Shown in pieces: positions 43,053-54,872 of a stretch of DNA of 64,000 bases; the stretch's first letter is position 1, and each line of letters opens with the position of its first letter. The notes under the pieces are model-generated. The model was not told the origin of the DNA. It searched no databases and saw only the letters and a program-made list of their open reading frames with translations. Origin of the DNA: Siderastrea siderea. Lineage: Eukaryota > Cnidaria > Anthozoa > Scleractinia > Rhizangiidae. Position numbers and translations under genes: made by a program. The DNA is taken from the NCBI GenBank assembly GCA_964030785.1, contig OZ034967.1:72295613-72359612 (forward strand), in the 5' to 3' direction.

Positions 43053-43510
43053 TTAACTAGACTGGAGCGGCAATACAACTGTTGTTCGAGAGTCTTCCCT
43101 CACTTTTCGTTCACTATCGAAGAACACGTCTGTCCGCCATTGCGGTCGCGCCCAGGCCCCCGACACGATGGATACTTGTGCACCCGTGTCCCACAGGGCC
43201 TCAACTGGTACTCCATTCAAAGCACACGACACCATACACTAATCTTCCCTACAAGTTTGGCTCCAGTTATCTGCTGTTTAGACGTTAAATGGCTAGTAAA
43301 CACATAGCCATCACCGTTAACTACTTCTGAAGTTCTTTGTGCTTCTAGTTGTTGAATAGCTTGACAGAGACCCTTGTGACTGCTCCAATGATGTTTCTGG
43401 CATTTATGTTCACAATATCGTACTGCTTTACAGTTGTTTTGAAAACTTGACCAGTAACAGCAACTTTCTGACAATTCACACATTTTTGGGACTTACCGAC
43501 ACTGTCCTTA
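43053..43510 (-). pseudogene. MYND-type zinc finger and retropepsin start
   Basis: QKCVNCQKV in one frame and, after a shift, CKAVRYCEHKCQKHHWSSHK followed by GLC in the next complete a MYND-type pattern (C-x2-C ... C ... YC-x3-C-Q-x2-H-W-x2-HK-x2-C). Downstream, in another frame, VPVEALWDTGAQVSIVS is the active site of a retroviral-type aspartic protease. MYND fingers are normally protein-interaction modules of host regulators, so one between Gag and protease is unusual. Confidence 0.72.
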
Positions 43511-44500
43511 GGTGGGGTTACTTCCTGTCCCTTGGTTGTAGCCCCCACCGGTTTCCCAGACCTACTTTTTCACTGCTACCATTCCTTTTATGACAACCAC
43601 GAGCCCAGTGATCACTACTACCACAGACATAACAATGGTCACAAGATTCTCCTCTTCCTGCGGCTTGACGATTCGGACAGCCTTTGGGTCGTTGACACCA
43701 TTGCTGGTTCTGATATCCTGACGGAGCCCCGACAAACTGCTCTTCCCTAGCTCGATTTTTCTCCACTGACTCTTTAAGAGTGACAAGTTCAGTGCGGACA
43801 GCTTGTAATGCAGCCATGAACTTATCTTCTTTCAAACTATCTTTCTCCGGTGTTTTAGTCTTCCTTTCGCTTATCCCTGGTTGTGCCGACCCTTCTGCCT
43901 GTGAAGCATGTACCTCACTAACTTTAGCACTTTTGTGACGATTAGAAGTTCCCAACTTTGACTTTCTCTCGGTCTCTTCCGAAACAACAACGTGCATTGC
44001 TGAATTAAATCTTCACCTTGCACCCCTGGGGTCTGAAGAGATGGCCTCAGCCTATTGCTAATTGCTTCCACCTGAAGATCCGTAACTACTGCATGTAGAA
44101 CATTCCCTGTACTAACTTTGGATCATACTTTAACTGAGTGTCCAACTCCTGTGAGGCAAACAGGAACTTCTGTCTGGTGTCTAGGGCTCTGATTAAGAAG
44201 TTTTGGGGACTCTCTTGGGGTTCTTGGACTAGTGTAGATAACTGTCTATAAAGTTCTGTTGCACTCTTTTCTTGATAGTGAGATCTCAGGATACGCCTTA
44301 ATCGAGGAAGTGTCAAGTCATCCAGGCCCTCTAAATAACTTCTAAGTCTCATTCCAGGATTAATAGCTCTTACAACCGCATCTACAACCTCTACTGACTT
44401 ATATCCCTTCTTTTTCTCTCGGAGGGAGTACTAAAGAAGTACCACTTCCCCGTACTCCTCCATGATATCGAACAGCCCTATTTTCAAACATCTTGACAAT
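43057..44500 (-). mobile_element. LTR-retroelement Gag-MYND-protease fragment
   Basis: Minus-strand pieces in changing frames give a Gag, a CCHC knuckle, a MYND-type zinc finger and the start of an aspartic protease. The left end stops where the LINE copy B begins (about 43056); no LTR, RT or integrase is present. Probably Ty3/gypsy-like, judged from the Gag and protease only. Confidence 0.7.
43518..44500 (-). pseudogene. retroelement Gag with CCHC zinc knuckle
   Basis: 44352-44086 reads LRSYLEGLDDLTLPRLRRIL, YQEKSATELYRQL and ESPQNFLIRALDTRQKFLFA, typical of a retrotransposon Gag capsid region found in aquatic animals. A stop at 44086 and shifts near 44000 break it. 43997-43518 is a Lys/Glu-rich linker ending in the knuckle CYVCGSSDHWARGC (C-x2-C-x4-H-x4-C), which would bind element RNA. 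A frame opening near 44490 (FENRAVRYHGG) may be the preceding Gag segment. Confidence 0.75.
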
Positions 44501-47500
44501 CACAACAAGGTATCTCAGCACAACGTGAAAGCCTCCTAAAGTAGAATAGTATCTTTAAATTGTTCAGAAAGCCTTTATTGCATTTTTGGCTTTAGAGTGA
44601 ATGGCTTAATCAAAGTTATGGTACTGTGTTTCTGCTGCAGACTTTCAAAGAGAGATCGCTTTTCATGGGGATAGCTGGTTTCCCTTTGCTGTGAAGACTT
44701 ATTGAAGACATACGCAATAGTGGTGTTCGTGATTTCTGTCATATCATAAGAAGAACATTATTCAAAGAGCTCAGTTTGAAGCTAACAGTTTCGACCCAGC
44801 AGCGTACAGCTACAGCTGAGCCAACACGTTTTAGCATGTTATAACTCTTCCATCAGTTTTTGCTTGCAGTTTGTCTATGTGCAAGGACACAAATATGCTT
44901 GTCGTCCGCTTCACTAACTAGAAGCTTTGCCGTCGATCTGCAGTCCTCACTCTATGTAAGAATGTGCAAGAATCTGTATCGTGTGGCCGGAATACCTGAT
45001 CGATCTTTATAATTATTTGCAGTCAGGTCATCTGTGTCAATAAACTGTAGTCTGACGATCTGGCACTCTTGCATGCTGCTCTGTCCTACTGTTGCCGCCG
45101 CATGCCGATGCAGTGCTGTTTGGACGTAGTGGCTCAGCCCTGGCCAGCTGATGATAATCTCAGACTTACCACTCTTGACTGACTTGTTTAATTCGGCAAA
45201 CATTGATATAGACTAGAGTAGACCTATTCTGGCAAAGATGTATCTTGCTGTTATGGAAAACTATTGTATCTTTAAATCAAATTTCCCCCTGCCGATTTCA
45301 ACCTATCCCAGTGCCTATCTGCAAACGTCATCCTTTTACTTGCATTTGCAAGTTAATTGACATTTCTAATTACATACTCTAATCAGTAGCTGCTAGGGTA
45401 GCTCGAGAACGCTGCAATTAGGTTCATTCCCCTAACCTTTGGAGCAATTGCTCATCACTTTTCCTTTCTTTGCCATTTTCTACTATACTTTCAAAGCATC
45501 TATCGGATGAAACACTGAAGAGCTTTCTTACACCTTGGCACCAGCTTTGGTGGTTTGAGGAAGATACAACTGAACTGACCAATAAAATGGTTTGCTCATT
45601 GATCTAGTTTTCCGCTGGGAGATCTGGCTGCAATCGATATACTTAGCTAAGGTGGGTAGTGCAGATTCTTTGGCAACGGAATCGCGACACTTATCACTAC
45701 TGGAGGCGCACTAATATAACTAATTAGTATAACTAATATAGCATGTGCCAATTAGAAAGTGTGGAATTACCTGTTTACAGCTATAACCCAATCAGCTACA
45801 CCTCTAGGTGCGAAGTTATCACAAATGCGATGTTCTTAATAGGTACAAAGAACGCGCCAGTTTATTAAAAGCATGCAACGTTTGCACTCCAAAAGTTAGA
45901 TATTAAACGCCATAGCCCTTTGCCAATTCAAAAGATACCTCTAAAACACGCTAAAGTAGAACTAGGTGTAAAACATCTCTATTGGATGCTTGCTTATTAA
46001 TGTCTACGATGTTTTTTAAAGTAGCTACGAAATTAAGCTTAACGCCGAACCATAACAAAAATAACAATTCGTTTCAATGCAAACACCCGGTGAGACTCTC
46101 CATTAAGCGTTTTAAATCATGCCCTTTTGAATCACTCAATAAAATTATTTATTAATTTACATAAACATAATTTGCGGCAATGGCAAGGGAGATTCTTTGT
46201 ACTGCAAACTTTCATATAAAAACATTTTAGTTGACAAAATGTGATAAAAACGTATTCAACTCTGGTCAACAACTTTTCCTGAAAATATTTGTCCTACGAG
46301 TGAAGAAAATTGATGTACCTCTGCGTCCTGAATTAATCACGAATCCTAGCAACAGTTTCTATGGATACTGCTGTAAGACCCTCTCAAATCAAAGAGTGAC
46401 GTGTGTTCAATGCAATGTCTAAGTTTGATGGAATTCAGTCAAATACTCTCAACTCTCAACTCTGTCAAGTTTGCGTAATTAGAATAACCAGGAACAATGG
46501 CATGCGGTAAAAAACAACCGATATTTGAAGGATGCCCCGCTTGCCCAGAAACGAGACATGTCATTCCTTATTCCTTATACATTGTCTTATCATTTTATGC
46601 TATTGAGACAAATATAGCAAGGGGGTGCAACGAAATCCATTTTCTGGGCTTCTTTTCAGACTTGGCTCCTAGACTATGATCACAAAAGGTGAAAGATGTG
46701 TCAATAAGATGAGTTCACAGAGTAAATACTAACTTAATTTCTGAATACAAATACTCACACGGAAGCAGAAGTTCTGCCGAATATCTCCTTCACTCTGATT
46801 TTGCGTCAAATGGGCGAATCATGCTTTGCAAATCCACAGTTATACCTTTTGAATGAACAATCAACAAAAATATGAAATAGAGGGAATATGAATAAAGGAC
46901 AAATTTAGAATATATTAAAACAGATGTAAGTTGGAATTTTAACGTCAACACTAAATGCGAGCTGAAAAAGTTCATTGACTTTTAAAATCTTAGTAAGATA
47001 ACGCCAGCATGACAAACATCTGATTTGACCGACAAAACATCGATCTTGACGTCAAAGCTTTCTCATTATGTGGAATGTTTTGAAATTGTTACTTTTTCCT
47101 TTTAATCAATCAAGTAAATACAAAAAGTGATGATAAGAAATCTGTATTCTCCTATCTCGTTTAGAATCTGAACAATAATCAATACGTTTTGTTAGTGCCT
47201 TCATGTTCGCTGAATCCTATCGAAGACTAAACTTTCGTACCTAAGACATTTCAAAGCAGGGAGTAGGCTCTTTTCCGCACCAGACTTCTAGTTTTAACTA
47301 TTTAAAAATCCTACAGTATTACCAAGAAGGCAGTTGCGGTTACAAATTGCAAACGTTAAACATGGAATATATGAACAGAGAAACGCCCGTATTCTGGTCG
47401 CCTTTTTAATTGGGCCAGGTAAGGTTGTTAAAATCTTCATCCATTTTCTAAAAAGAGTGCACAAATAAAGCAAATTATTTTTAACTGTAATTACTTGTTA

Positions 47501-47778
47501 TTAAAGAAGTGTATATTCTTAAATATCGTGTATCTTGCAGCTTGCAAAAAGGAACATTTGTCAAAAGGTTATTAATGTGTTTTTAAAAAGCTCCCAGCCG
47601 CACAAACTTCGTTTTAATTACAGAAAAGGCGAATGTCCTGCTGATTTACTCACTTGCAAGACACGAAAACGTTTTCGTTCAAGAAAAATCTACTACCCTT
47701 ACCCTTATCTGGTCACTGTCTTAATGCAGTTGTTGAGAAAGGAAGGAAAAGAACTCAAGGCCCCTCGTAAATTTAAAC

Positions 47779-47853
<75 letters not shown>

Positions 47854-48837
47854 CTGGTAGCAGAGGAATCAAAAGGAGTCTTCATTAAACGTACGATATC
47901 TTAATGAGACCCCTTATTGTCTTACATACTTATATTTTACACTGAAACTTATCCATTTCCGTTCTCCCGATCTTTTGTGTTCCTCCCTGTAATCTTAAAT
48001 TGGAAAGTAGTAGCTTCAGTTTTTGACGAAGTAGGAGTGCGTTATATATTTTGACTAATAAACATAAATTTAAGGAAAAGAAAAGGAAGAAGAATTTTAT
48101 TGATGGTAACTGGACAGCCAGAGTGTATCAGCCATTTGTTTATAGTACTCTTACCCGCACTCATAATACGACTTTCCTTGAAAACGACTAATCGGGAGGC
48201 CATTTGTTCAGTGCAAAGCAAAAAAACAATAAACAAACAAACGAAAAACCAACATTTAAAAAAAAGCGAGAAAAGGTGTGTTTTGCGGCTACCCAAACAG
48301 AGTACACGGCGCTTTTCTTTAAGGAAACCTTGTAGGGGGCTTATGGGTCGTAAATTATGATAAAAAATAATGAATAATTATGTTCAAAGCTCAGTTGGAT
48401 AGATATGTTTTCGTGACTTTTTACGATTGCTTTCGAATGGTTTTTGTTCGAATGTTTTTTTTTTAATTTCAGGCTATTAAAAGACCTCTATGTAATGTTA
48501 TAAACTTTAAATTGTTTATTCGTCGCACAAATTTTATTTTCGTAAGCTTAAGGGGTTAAGCTGTTCTCTACAACTGCATTAACTTAATGATTATAAATGC
48601 AAATATTGCGTTCATCACGTACTAACAGGTTTCCTTCTTCTAGCTTTCGATATTTTTCTACAGGACTTTAGATATTCACATATCGAATAAACTCTTACAG
48701 AACGAAAAGATAATTGACCTAAAAAGGTATCTTGCTTCTTTGAGCGATAGACTTCCAGTTTACGTGTTCTAACTAAAGGTAATTTGTTTAGAAGTCAATT
48801 TGCCTTATGCTGTTCACCAGATGTTCATTATAATAAT
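44501..48837. other. non-coding; (AAT)n microsatellite at 47782-47850
   Basis: No gene is supported. The AAT tract has about 23 copies. An ATG-started 83-codon frame at 44952-45203 (minus) has no recognised motif and could be chance or a decayed gene. Otherwise AT-rich unique DNA. Confidence 0.45.
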
Positions 48838-48954
48838 AAAATCCAGTCTTGAACAATAGGCATTATTTCGAGGCTTAGGGGAATAAACCCATATAAATCC
48901 TTATATTATTCTCCTAAGCCTAGTAGTGATGTCTATTGTTTTAAGCTGAATTTT
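48838..48954. mobile_element. small foldback MITE
   Basis: AAAATCCAGTCTTGAACAAT is mirrored by ATTGTTTTAAGCTGAATTTT, and inside, GAGGCTTAGGGGAATAA by TTATTCTCCTAAGCCT, leaving a loop of about 18 bases. Total 117 bp. No target duplication was identified. Confidence 0.7.
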
Positions 48955-49186
48955 AAGATATCGAAATTGGGCTATTCTTCAGCGTCAAGGGAAATCTTTT
49001 AGAGAATACGTTAAATTATTTAACAAAAACCTTGGAAATACACTCAGATGTCAAGTATTTTCAAGAGTCAAAAAGGACAGAGAAGACGACTTCTAGTATA
49101 TAGCCTTTGGGATCTATAAATTTTAAAACAGTTATTCTTAGGAAAAAACGCGGACGTTAATAAAAACAACTTCCGGTACCCTACAC

Positions 49187-51007
49187 CAGTCCAGAGCATT
49201 TCCACTTTTGGAAATGTTTTGCCCGGCGAACCAAAACAAACAATTACCCAATCAGAGCGCGACTTTGGAGTCACCTGATGCGAGGCCTGTTTTCATGAGA
49301 TTACATGTTTTCAGATTTGAATTGAACAATCCAGCAATATTTGCAGTCAACTTTACGTTTATTACTGCCTGCGATTGACTGCTTGCAGAAACATTGTCTA
49401 AACATCTTTTAGCCAGAAATAAGTTGCGATGAGCGCTTGTCAAGCGCTTGTATGAAGGTTATTTTTCTTCTGGACGCGCAGCGGGCTGCGGTTTGTAACA
49501 GATCGGGTCGTCTGTTTCAGATGAATAAAAGGAAACTATGCGAAGACCAATCTATTTACGTTTATTTCTTGCGTGGATAAGTTGCGTGCAAAAAGAGAAC
49601 CATGGATTCCATATTTTTTAGCCAGGAATGAATTGTGAGTAGCGCTTGAATTTCGCTTCAGTGATCGCGCAATAGTACAAATATTAGGACACATTTGCCG
49701 CCATATGAAATGATTTAACACAGGTAAAACAGAGTAAGCTTATACCTTTTTATTAACTTATGAACAGCTTTACAGATCCATATTTCGCAGCTAACTTTTC
49801 TGTCTTAAACAGTTTCATCGATTTGCCCTCAACCGATGCTAGATAGAAACACAAAATAAAGCATAACACCTCCTTTGCATAACACTGAAGGTCATATGAA
49901 GGTCATGTCTTTTTCTGGATTCCTGCGGCTTTGGTGTGATTGTTCCGATTGTGTCTGCTGAGCGACTCAAAGTAGTTTTAATGCCGTTCTTGGCATATTA
50001 GGTAAGTTACGTTTAGCTCAATTAGGACCTTGATAGGTTTTTCAGCCTGTTGTGAACGAATTTCCGACAATAAAGGATAAAAATATTACCTGCACCGCCA
50101 GATTATTGTTTGAAACGCCGGGCCCAGCTTGTCGTGACACTGTTGCAAGATGGTGTGTTTCGCATCACGGAGTCACGAAATTGAAGTTTTAGCTTCTTTA
50201 CAGCTATGCAACCTGCCAGAAAAAGGGCTGAACGCCGCTTTAGTCAAACATGTGTCAGTAAGCCTCTCTAGAGGATTCACATGTTTCCTTCTGTCGTTAG
50301 CACGTCTATTAGCAAATCCAGACTGGTTGGATTTCGGCTGAGTCTTTTCCGATATCGACGTTCGATAGAACCTTGGACGCTGACTCAAACAAAGAAACCT
50401 CACATGTTCTCTTATCAGTATATACCAGTCCAGCACATATCCCACAACGATCTCTGATATGCATCCTGAAACGAAGAAAAAGACTCGGCGCCCAAATAGA
50501 CTAGTTCAGAGCAATGGCATTTGGTCGCACAAACTGATTCACAAAACAAAGGGCGGCCGGCCCACCAAAAGCGCGGCCCATCGCCAGGTTTCGCACTAAA
50601 CAACTAGAATACCTATAGAATGTCTCTGAATTTTTTCAAAGCCCAAAAAAAATTTTCACGAGAGATATAGTAAATTATTATTATTATTAAGATGAAAAAG
50701 AGCTCGAGAAAACAAGCAAAACTGACGTGTGTATCGAATGTAAAACCTCACCTAAGCACACATTTCGCCTCCATTTCCCACAATATCCTGCACAGCACTT
50801 CTTCAATGCTGCCTTTGTTGTTGTGTTACTAATAGGCGGGCAAAGCAGGCTGAGAAGGTTCGAAAAAATGCAAATTAAAACTTTCAGTTGAATCTACTCG
50901 GTGATATTTCAAAGCCGCCATGTTGTGACGTCACGCAGGAGCATATCACGGTTCCTGCGTCACGCTATTGTTTCGCACATTTCCAAAAGTGGAAATGCTC
51001 TGGACTG
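49187..51007. mobile_element. TIR DNA transposon, non-autonomous (5-bp TSD, hAT-like ends)
   Basis: A 31-bp perfect terminal repeat starting CAGTCCAGAGCATTTCCACT lies at each end, flanked by TACAC on both sides (49182-49186, 51008-51012). CAG ends suggest hAT, and a 5-bp duplication is known for one hAT clade, but this is not proof. The repeat itself contains the palindrome TTTCCACTTTTGGAAA. The 1.8-kb interior has no recognisable gene. Confidence 0.8.
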
Positions 51008-51053
51008 TACACGTCGAAATTCTATAAATGGTTGCATTTAAAAATGACAAAAT

Positions 51054-51393
51054 GGGCGTTTCCATTTACTGAAAAATTCCGGCAATTTTGCTGGAAATTT
51101 CTATCGGGTTTAAAACGTGTTACATTCGTTCCCAGGCTGCCCTCCCAGGTTCCATTCTCGCGCGATTTTGCGCACCAAAATTAAAGATATGGCCGCGAAT
51201 AGCCTAGAACTGGTGAAGCTTGTAAACGGAATACGAACTTCCATCAGAAAAGTTTCCAACGGAAAAACAGGACTACCTTTTCAGACGTTCTGTTGCTCCC
51301 GGAAATTTTCCACTGGAAAGACAAGGAAAGACGTCATTTCCATCTACTTTCCCACCGGAATTTTGGGAACCTTTTGGTAAATGGAAAACGCCC
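51054..51393. mobile_element. 340-bp MITE
   Basis: Left end GGGCGTTTCCATTTACTGAA and right end GTAAATGGAAAACGCCC are imperfect inverted repeats of about 40 bp, flanked by AAT on both sides (51051-51053, 51394-51396). It lies 42 bp outside the previous element. Non-coding. Confidence 0.72.
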
Positions 51394-51864
51394 AATGTAA
51401 CAATTTCCCGAAGAATAATGCCAACAACGTTCAAAATTTATTGACCTCTGATTAAATCTGAAAGTCAGTGTATTCTCAGTCATTTTAAATTTACTGCAGA
51501 CAAAAACGACTCTCCTTATTGAAAGCCGCTACACTAACAAAAGACAAACTACTTGCGGCCAATAGTTTAGAATAAATTATTATCACTAGTAATTTTTTAA
51601 AGGCTACAAATTGTATGACCTTTGCTCGGGAAATCTTGGTAGTCTTTGAGACGTTAACTTTTGTTAGTTGTCTAAATTGCACTCGAGATCTTATTATTCT
51701 GCGCATGCAGCTTCCGTGGTATGTTGTTTGTCTAAATTCAAACATTATACCAAATACTCTTAAGCGGGAATTCCTGTGACCGCGCCGGAAGCCCACCATT
51801 TTCGTTGCTTTAGCCTTTTTTCCAGTTGTTCTAAAAATAACTGTTTTGCCGGCCAACGCACTCA
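51394..51864. other. non-coding stretch
   Basis: No gene or repeat recognised. Confidence 0.5.
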
Positions 51865-52248
51865 GGGGCCGATTACATGACGAATTTCAGCCCGGGCTGA
51901 GATCTGAACAAATCTTCTGAAGACGTTTGCGATTACATGAAGAGAGTTTCAGCCCGGGCTTCAATGAAGAGAGTTTCCAGCCCGGTCTCACAAATGGAGC
52001 TGGAAATTTCGGGCAGGTCAAACGGGCTGAAAAACGCCGCATTCAAATTTCAGCCCGGGCTGAAAGATGAACTTGAGCATGCGCACTGCTCGTGTTGCGA
52101 ATGTAAAACGCTTTTCCTGCAATTTTTCTGGGCCAATTTTAAACATTGTGCCCGGGCTGGAATTCGCCATGGAATCGCCACAAAATTTCAGCCCGGTGGG
52201 CGGGCAGAAACTTCATCCCGGGCTGAAATTCGCCATGTAATCGGCCCC
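51865..52248. mobile_element. foldback MITE with repeated CAGCCCGGGCTG palindromes
   Basis: Ends GGGGCCGATTACATG and CATGTAATCGGCCCC, with about seven internal copies of CAGCCCGGGCTG or close variants. 384 bp, no coding. The immediate flanks (TCA and TAG) do not match. It has the same design as the MITE split by the BEL element (G-rich tip, TACATG, repeated CCCGGG palindromes) but a different sequence. Confidence 0.8.
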
Positions 52249-52297
52249 TAGTCTCAGTTCAGTTGATGTCAAGTTAAAGTATAAAACCGTAGAGTTT

Positions 52298-52450
52298 GAG
52301 TGTAATAACAAAAAAAAAATCGATCGTTCTTTAATGGAAATATTCGCGTTTCCCTATAAAGACTGGTCTTCAATTAGCGCTTTTATCTCTTAATCGTTGA
52401 ACTTGTTTGCCCTAAAACTAAAAGTTTTCCAAAATTCAAATATTCTTTGT
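52298..52450. repeat. direct repeat, copy 1
   Basis: About 153 bp repeated at 52809-52960, 510 bp downstream, with one substitution and one A more in the A-run. A right end related to the Tc1-type MITE at 34.3 kb lies between the copies. Confidence 0.95.
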
Positions 52451-52808
52451 AATTATTAGGATCTGAGCTCGCAGTTTGCCTGCCTATTTCCCATTTGGCT
52501 TTCTTAATTACTTTTTTTGTATGAAAACGTTATGGCAATAAAGTGTATCTTATTTGCACTTAAGGTGGCTAGATTTTACTTGGAGTTTCCGATCTTTTCC
52601 GATTTTTCAGCAGAGTTTTAGGTGGTGTCAAACTGTCATAAAATATGGGCGATCTTAGCATTACATTAGTGTTCTAGCAACAGCTGAGGCAATTACACAA
52701 ACATAACATTTTATAGCCAAAATTCAACAATCAACTGTGCAGAAATTTCTACCCAGCCAATTTCGTGGAAACTTGCTCACAGTTAACCTTAAAGGCTTAG
52801 AACTTATT

Positions 52809-52960
52809 GAGTGTAATAACAAAAAAAAATCGATCGTTCTTTAATGGAAATATTCGCGTTTCCCTACAAAGACTGGTCTTCAATTAGCGCTTTTATCTCT
52901 TAATCGTTGAACTTGTTTGCCCTAAAACTAAAAGTTTTCCAAAATTCAAATATTCTTTGT
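52809..52960. repeat. direct repeat, copy 2
   Basis: Near-identical partner of 52298-52450. Starts GAGTGTAATAAC and ends TATTCTTTGT in both copies. Confidence 0.95.
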
Positions 52961-54285
52961 TTAGAACACCAAAAATCACTGAAATCGGTTGAGGCTTACT
53001 TGCCGAAAGTTCGATTATAAAATGGAACCTCCGCGCTAATAAAAAGCCGCGAGCCACCTTAAATACTGAAGCAGCTTTAGGGGCGAATTTAAAGAACATT
53101 TTAACTGGTTTTTCGTCTTAAATTACATCTTAACAATTTGAAAAATTCAGTACCGTTTCTTTTCATGTTTACAGCTGAAGAGTAGAATTTGTTTAGCAAA
53201 CTCAAAACACGATTTATTAGAGACAAAACCTTCCACGCCTCAACTACATGTAAAACTTCTGAGAGATTCACAGAACAGGTCGGTTAGCGGGAACTCTACA
53301 TTTGACTTAATCACTTTTATTTTCACAGAACGGAAATACAAATACACAGCTTAGACAACAAACAATATCAAAAGCAGTGCACTTGAAAGAAGACATCAAT
53401 CAGGAATCAACAGTGCATGTGTTAGCTACAAGTAGTTTTGAAATAATGCTACATTATTGAAAGTGCTGCACCATACACCAAGAGGTGGCAAGCTCTACAG
53501 AGTTTAAAAGTATTCAGGCAAACAAAGTGTTATTTATATGACGAAATAAGTTCTGTAGTACTTTTACACTACAGAATTTACATCCTTTAGTTAAAATTAA
53601 AAAAAAAGAGAGAGAGAGAGAAGAACCATACCTGAACTGATAGTGGCAGCCCGCGGTGAACCTTTTTCTTAACTGACGTTCAGTTTTGTCGTAAAATGCA
53701 ATGTAAAGCCGCCTTCGACTCACTGCCTGTTGTCGGCTTCAGCATCAAAAAGTCATCATGTACTGGGTAATTGGAAGGGTGTTGCATCAACGTGCATACC
53801 TACCCTAAGGGATAATTTAGAGATCTGCATCCTGAATACCACCCACTTGTGAAGCAAAAAAGGAATTCTACTCTATTCATTTTTCTGTCTAATACTAATA
53901 CAACTTTATTAATGTGTCCAGAAACCTTAGCATGTGTGCTAATTGGTGACACAAAGTAATTAAAGTAACTAATGATACATTTTTAATATTATTCGTAGCT
54001 TAATCGGGCGATTCACATTAAATTTTTGAAGTAAACTTGTTTGCAGCTAACATGTGGTACTTTTAAAAACCCTGACAAAGTTTGATGTAATCTCACGCAG
54101 CAAGAACCAGTCACACCAGGTTCAGAGTCCTTAATTTAATTAACATAGTATTAAATTTTATAAATTGCTAATAGCAACTGCAGGGAATGATTTAATTTTA
54201 AAGCATGATTGAAAACGTTTTCGATATACGTGCAAATGATCAGTTGCAAGGTATCGCTGAGCAAAGTTGTCTATTTTTTACTCGT
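52961..54285. other. non-coding stretch
   Basis: AT-rich unique DNA with a short (GA)n at about 53599-53620. It ends where composition becomes GC-rich, near 54288, the presumed host-virus junction. Confidence 0.5.
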
Positions 54286-54326
54286 CAGTAGTAAGGGACG
54301 CCCGTATGGGACTCAGACTGGCTTCT

Positions 54327-54515
54327 GATTGGTCGAGAGCAAATCAATGACGTCACCGGAACCGGAAGTGCCTGGAACCGGAAGTCACATGGTTTAGAAT
54401 GGGAAACCGCTGACCAGTGGGAAAAAAGGGATCGCGGGCTCATGGGAACCGGAAGTCACGTGATTTAGAATGGGAAACCGCTGACCAGTGTGAAAAAGGG
54501 ATCGTGGGCGCAGGG
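54327..54515. promoter_or_regulatory. terminal region with CCAAT, CRE, ETS-type and E-box motifs; 71-bp repeat
   Basis: A 71-bp unit (54374-54444, 54445-54515) is repeated once with few changes. The region contains a reverse CCAAT box (ATTGG near 54329), a perfect CRE (TGACGTCA at 54348-54355), three ACCGGAAGT motifs matching the ETS/GABP consensus, and CACGTG in the second unit. It sits between the presumed end of the element and the polymerase gene. Promoter or enhancer function is inferred. Confidence 0.6.
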
Positions 54516-54620
54516 TGGATTAAAACCGCTGAGAAAACGCGGGCTCAAAGTCCAAAGTCCAATTTTTGGAACGGGGGTGGTCCTTTGGAGTGAAAAGTAC
54601 ACAAAATGAATAAATCATGT

Positions 54621-54626
54621 TTTATT
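54621..54626 (-). terminator. polyadenylation signal of the polymerase transcript
   Basis: AATAAA on the minus strand, about 250 bases past the polymerase stop. It is the first such hexamer after the gene. Confidence 0.5.
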
Positions 54627-54872
54627 GATTTGTTTTACAATAACTGTGGTATTCCTTTGAGTGTTCCTTAATGTTCAATAGAGGGTCCCCACCATTGTTT
54701 TTGACATCGAGTTATTCTTCGCCATTGGTTGTTGTCACGGATCCATTGTTGTAATTGACGTCGAGGATTTCTGTTCAAAGGTATGGCAAAGGAACTGTAG
54801 AATGGGGGTGGTGGTGGTGGCGCCAAATGTTCTCGATCACAGCGATCACAATCGACGATCTTGTTGGGGTTT

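Larger units (their letters stand above)
41610..43056 (-). mobile_element. L1-like LINE, 3'-truncated copy B
   Basis: Contains an intact ORF1 (43040 to 42150) and only about the first 45-50 codons of the ORF2 endonuclease (VICSLNVRGLSNTLKRRE at about 41750). The match to ORF2 ends near 41620. The 5' end lies at about 43056, against a retroelement protease fragment. The same family as copy A. Everything 3' of the endonuclease start is missing. Confidence 0.83.

Noticed and set aside
44952..45203. 83-codon ATG-started ORF as a real gene
   Set aside because: No motif, no splice context and no neighbour supports it; kept only as a mention in the interval note.
47535..47888. 117-codon ORF ending in poly-Ile
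   Set aside because: Low-complexity translation of the AAT microsatellite; the upstream part has no motif.
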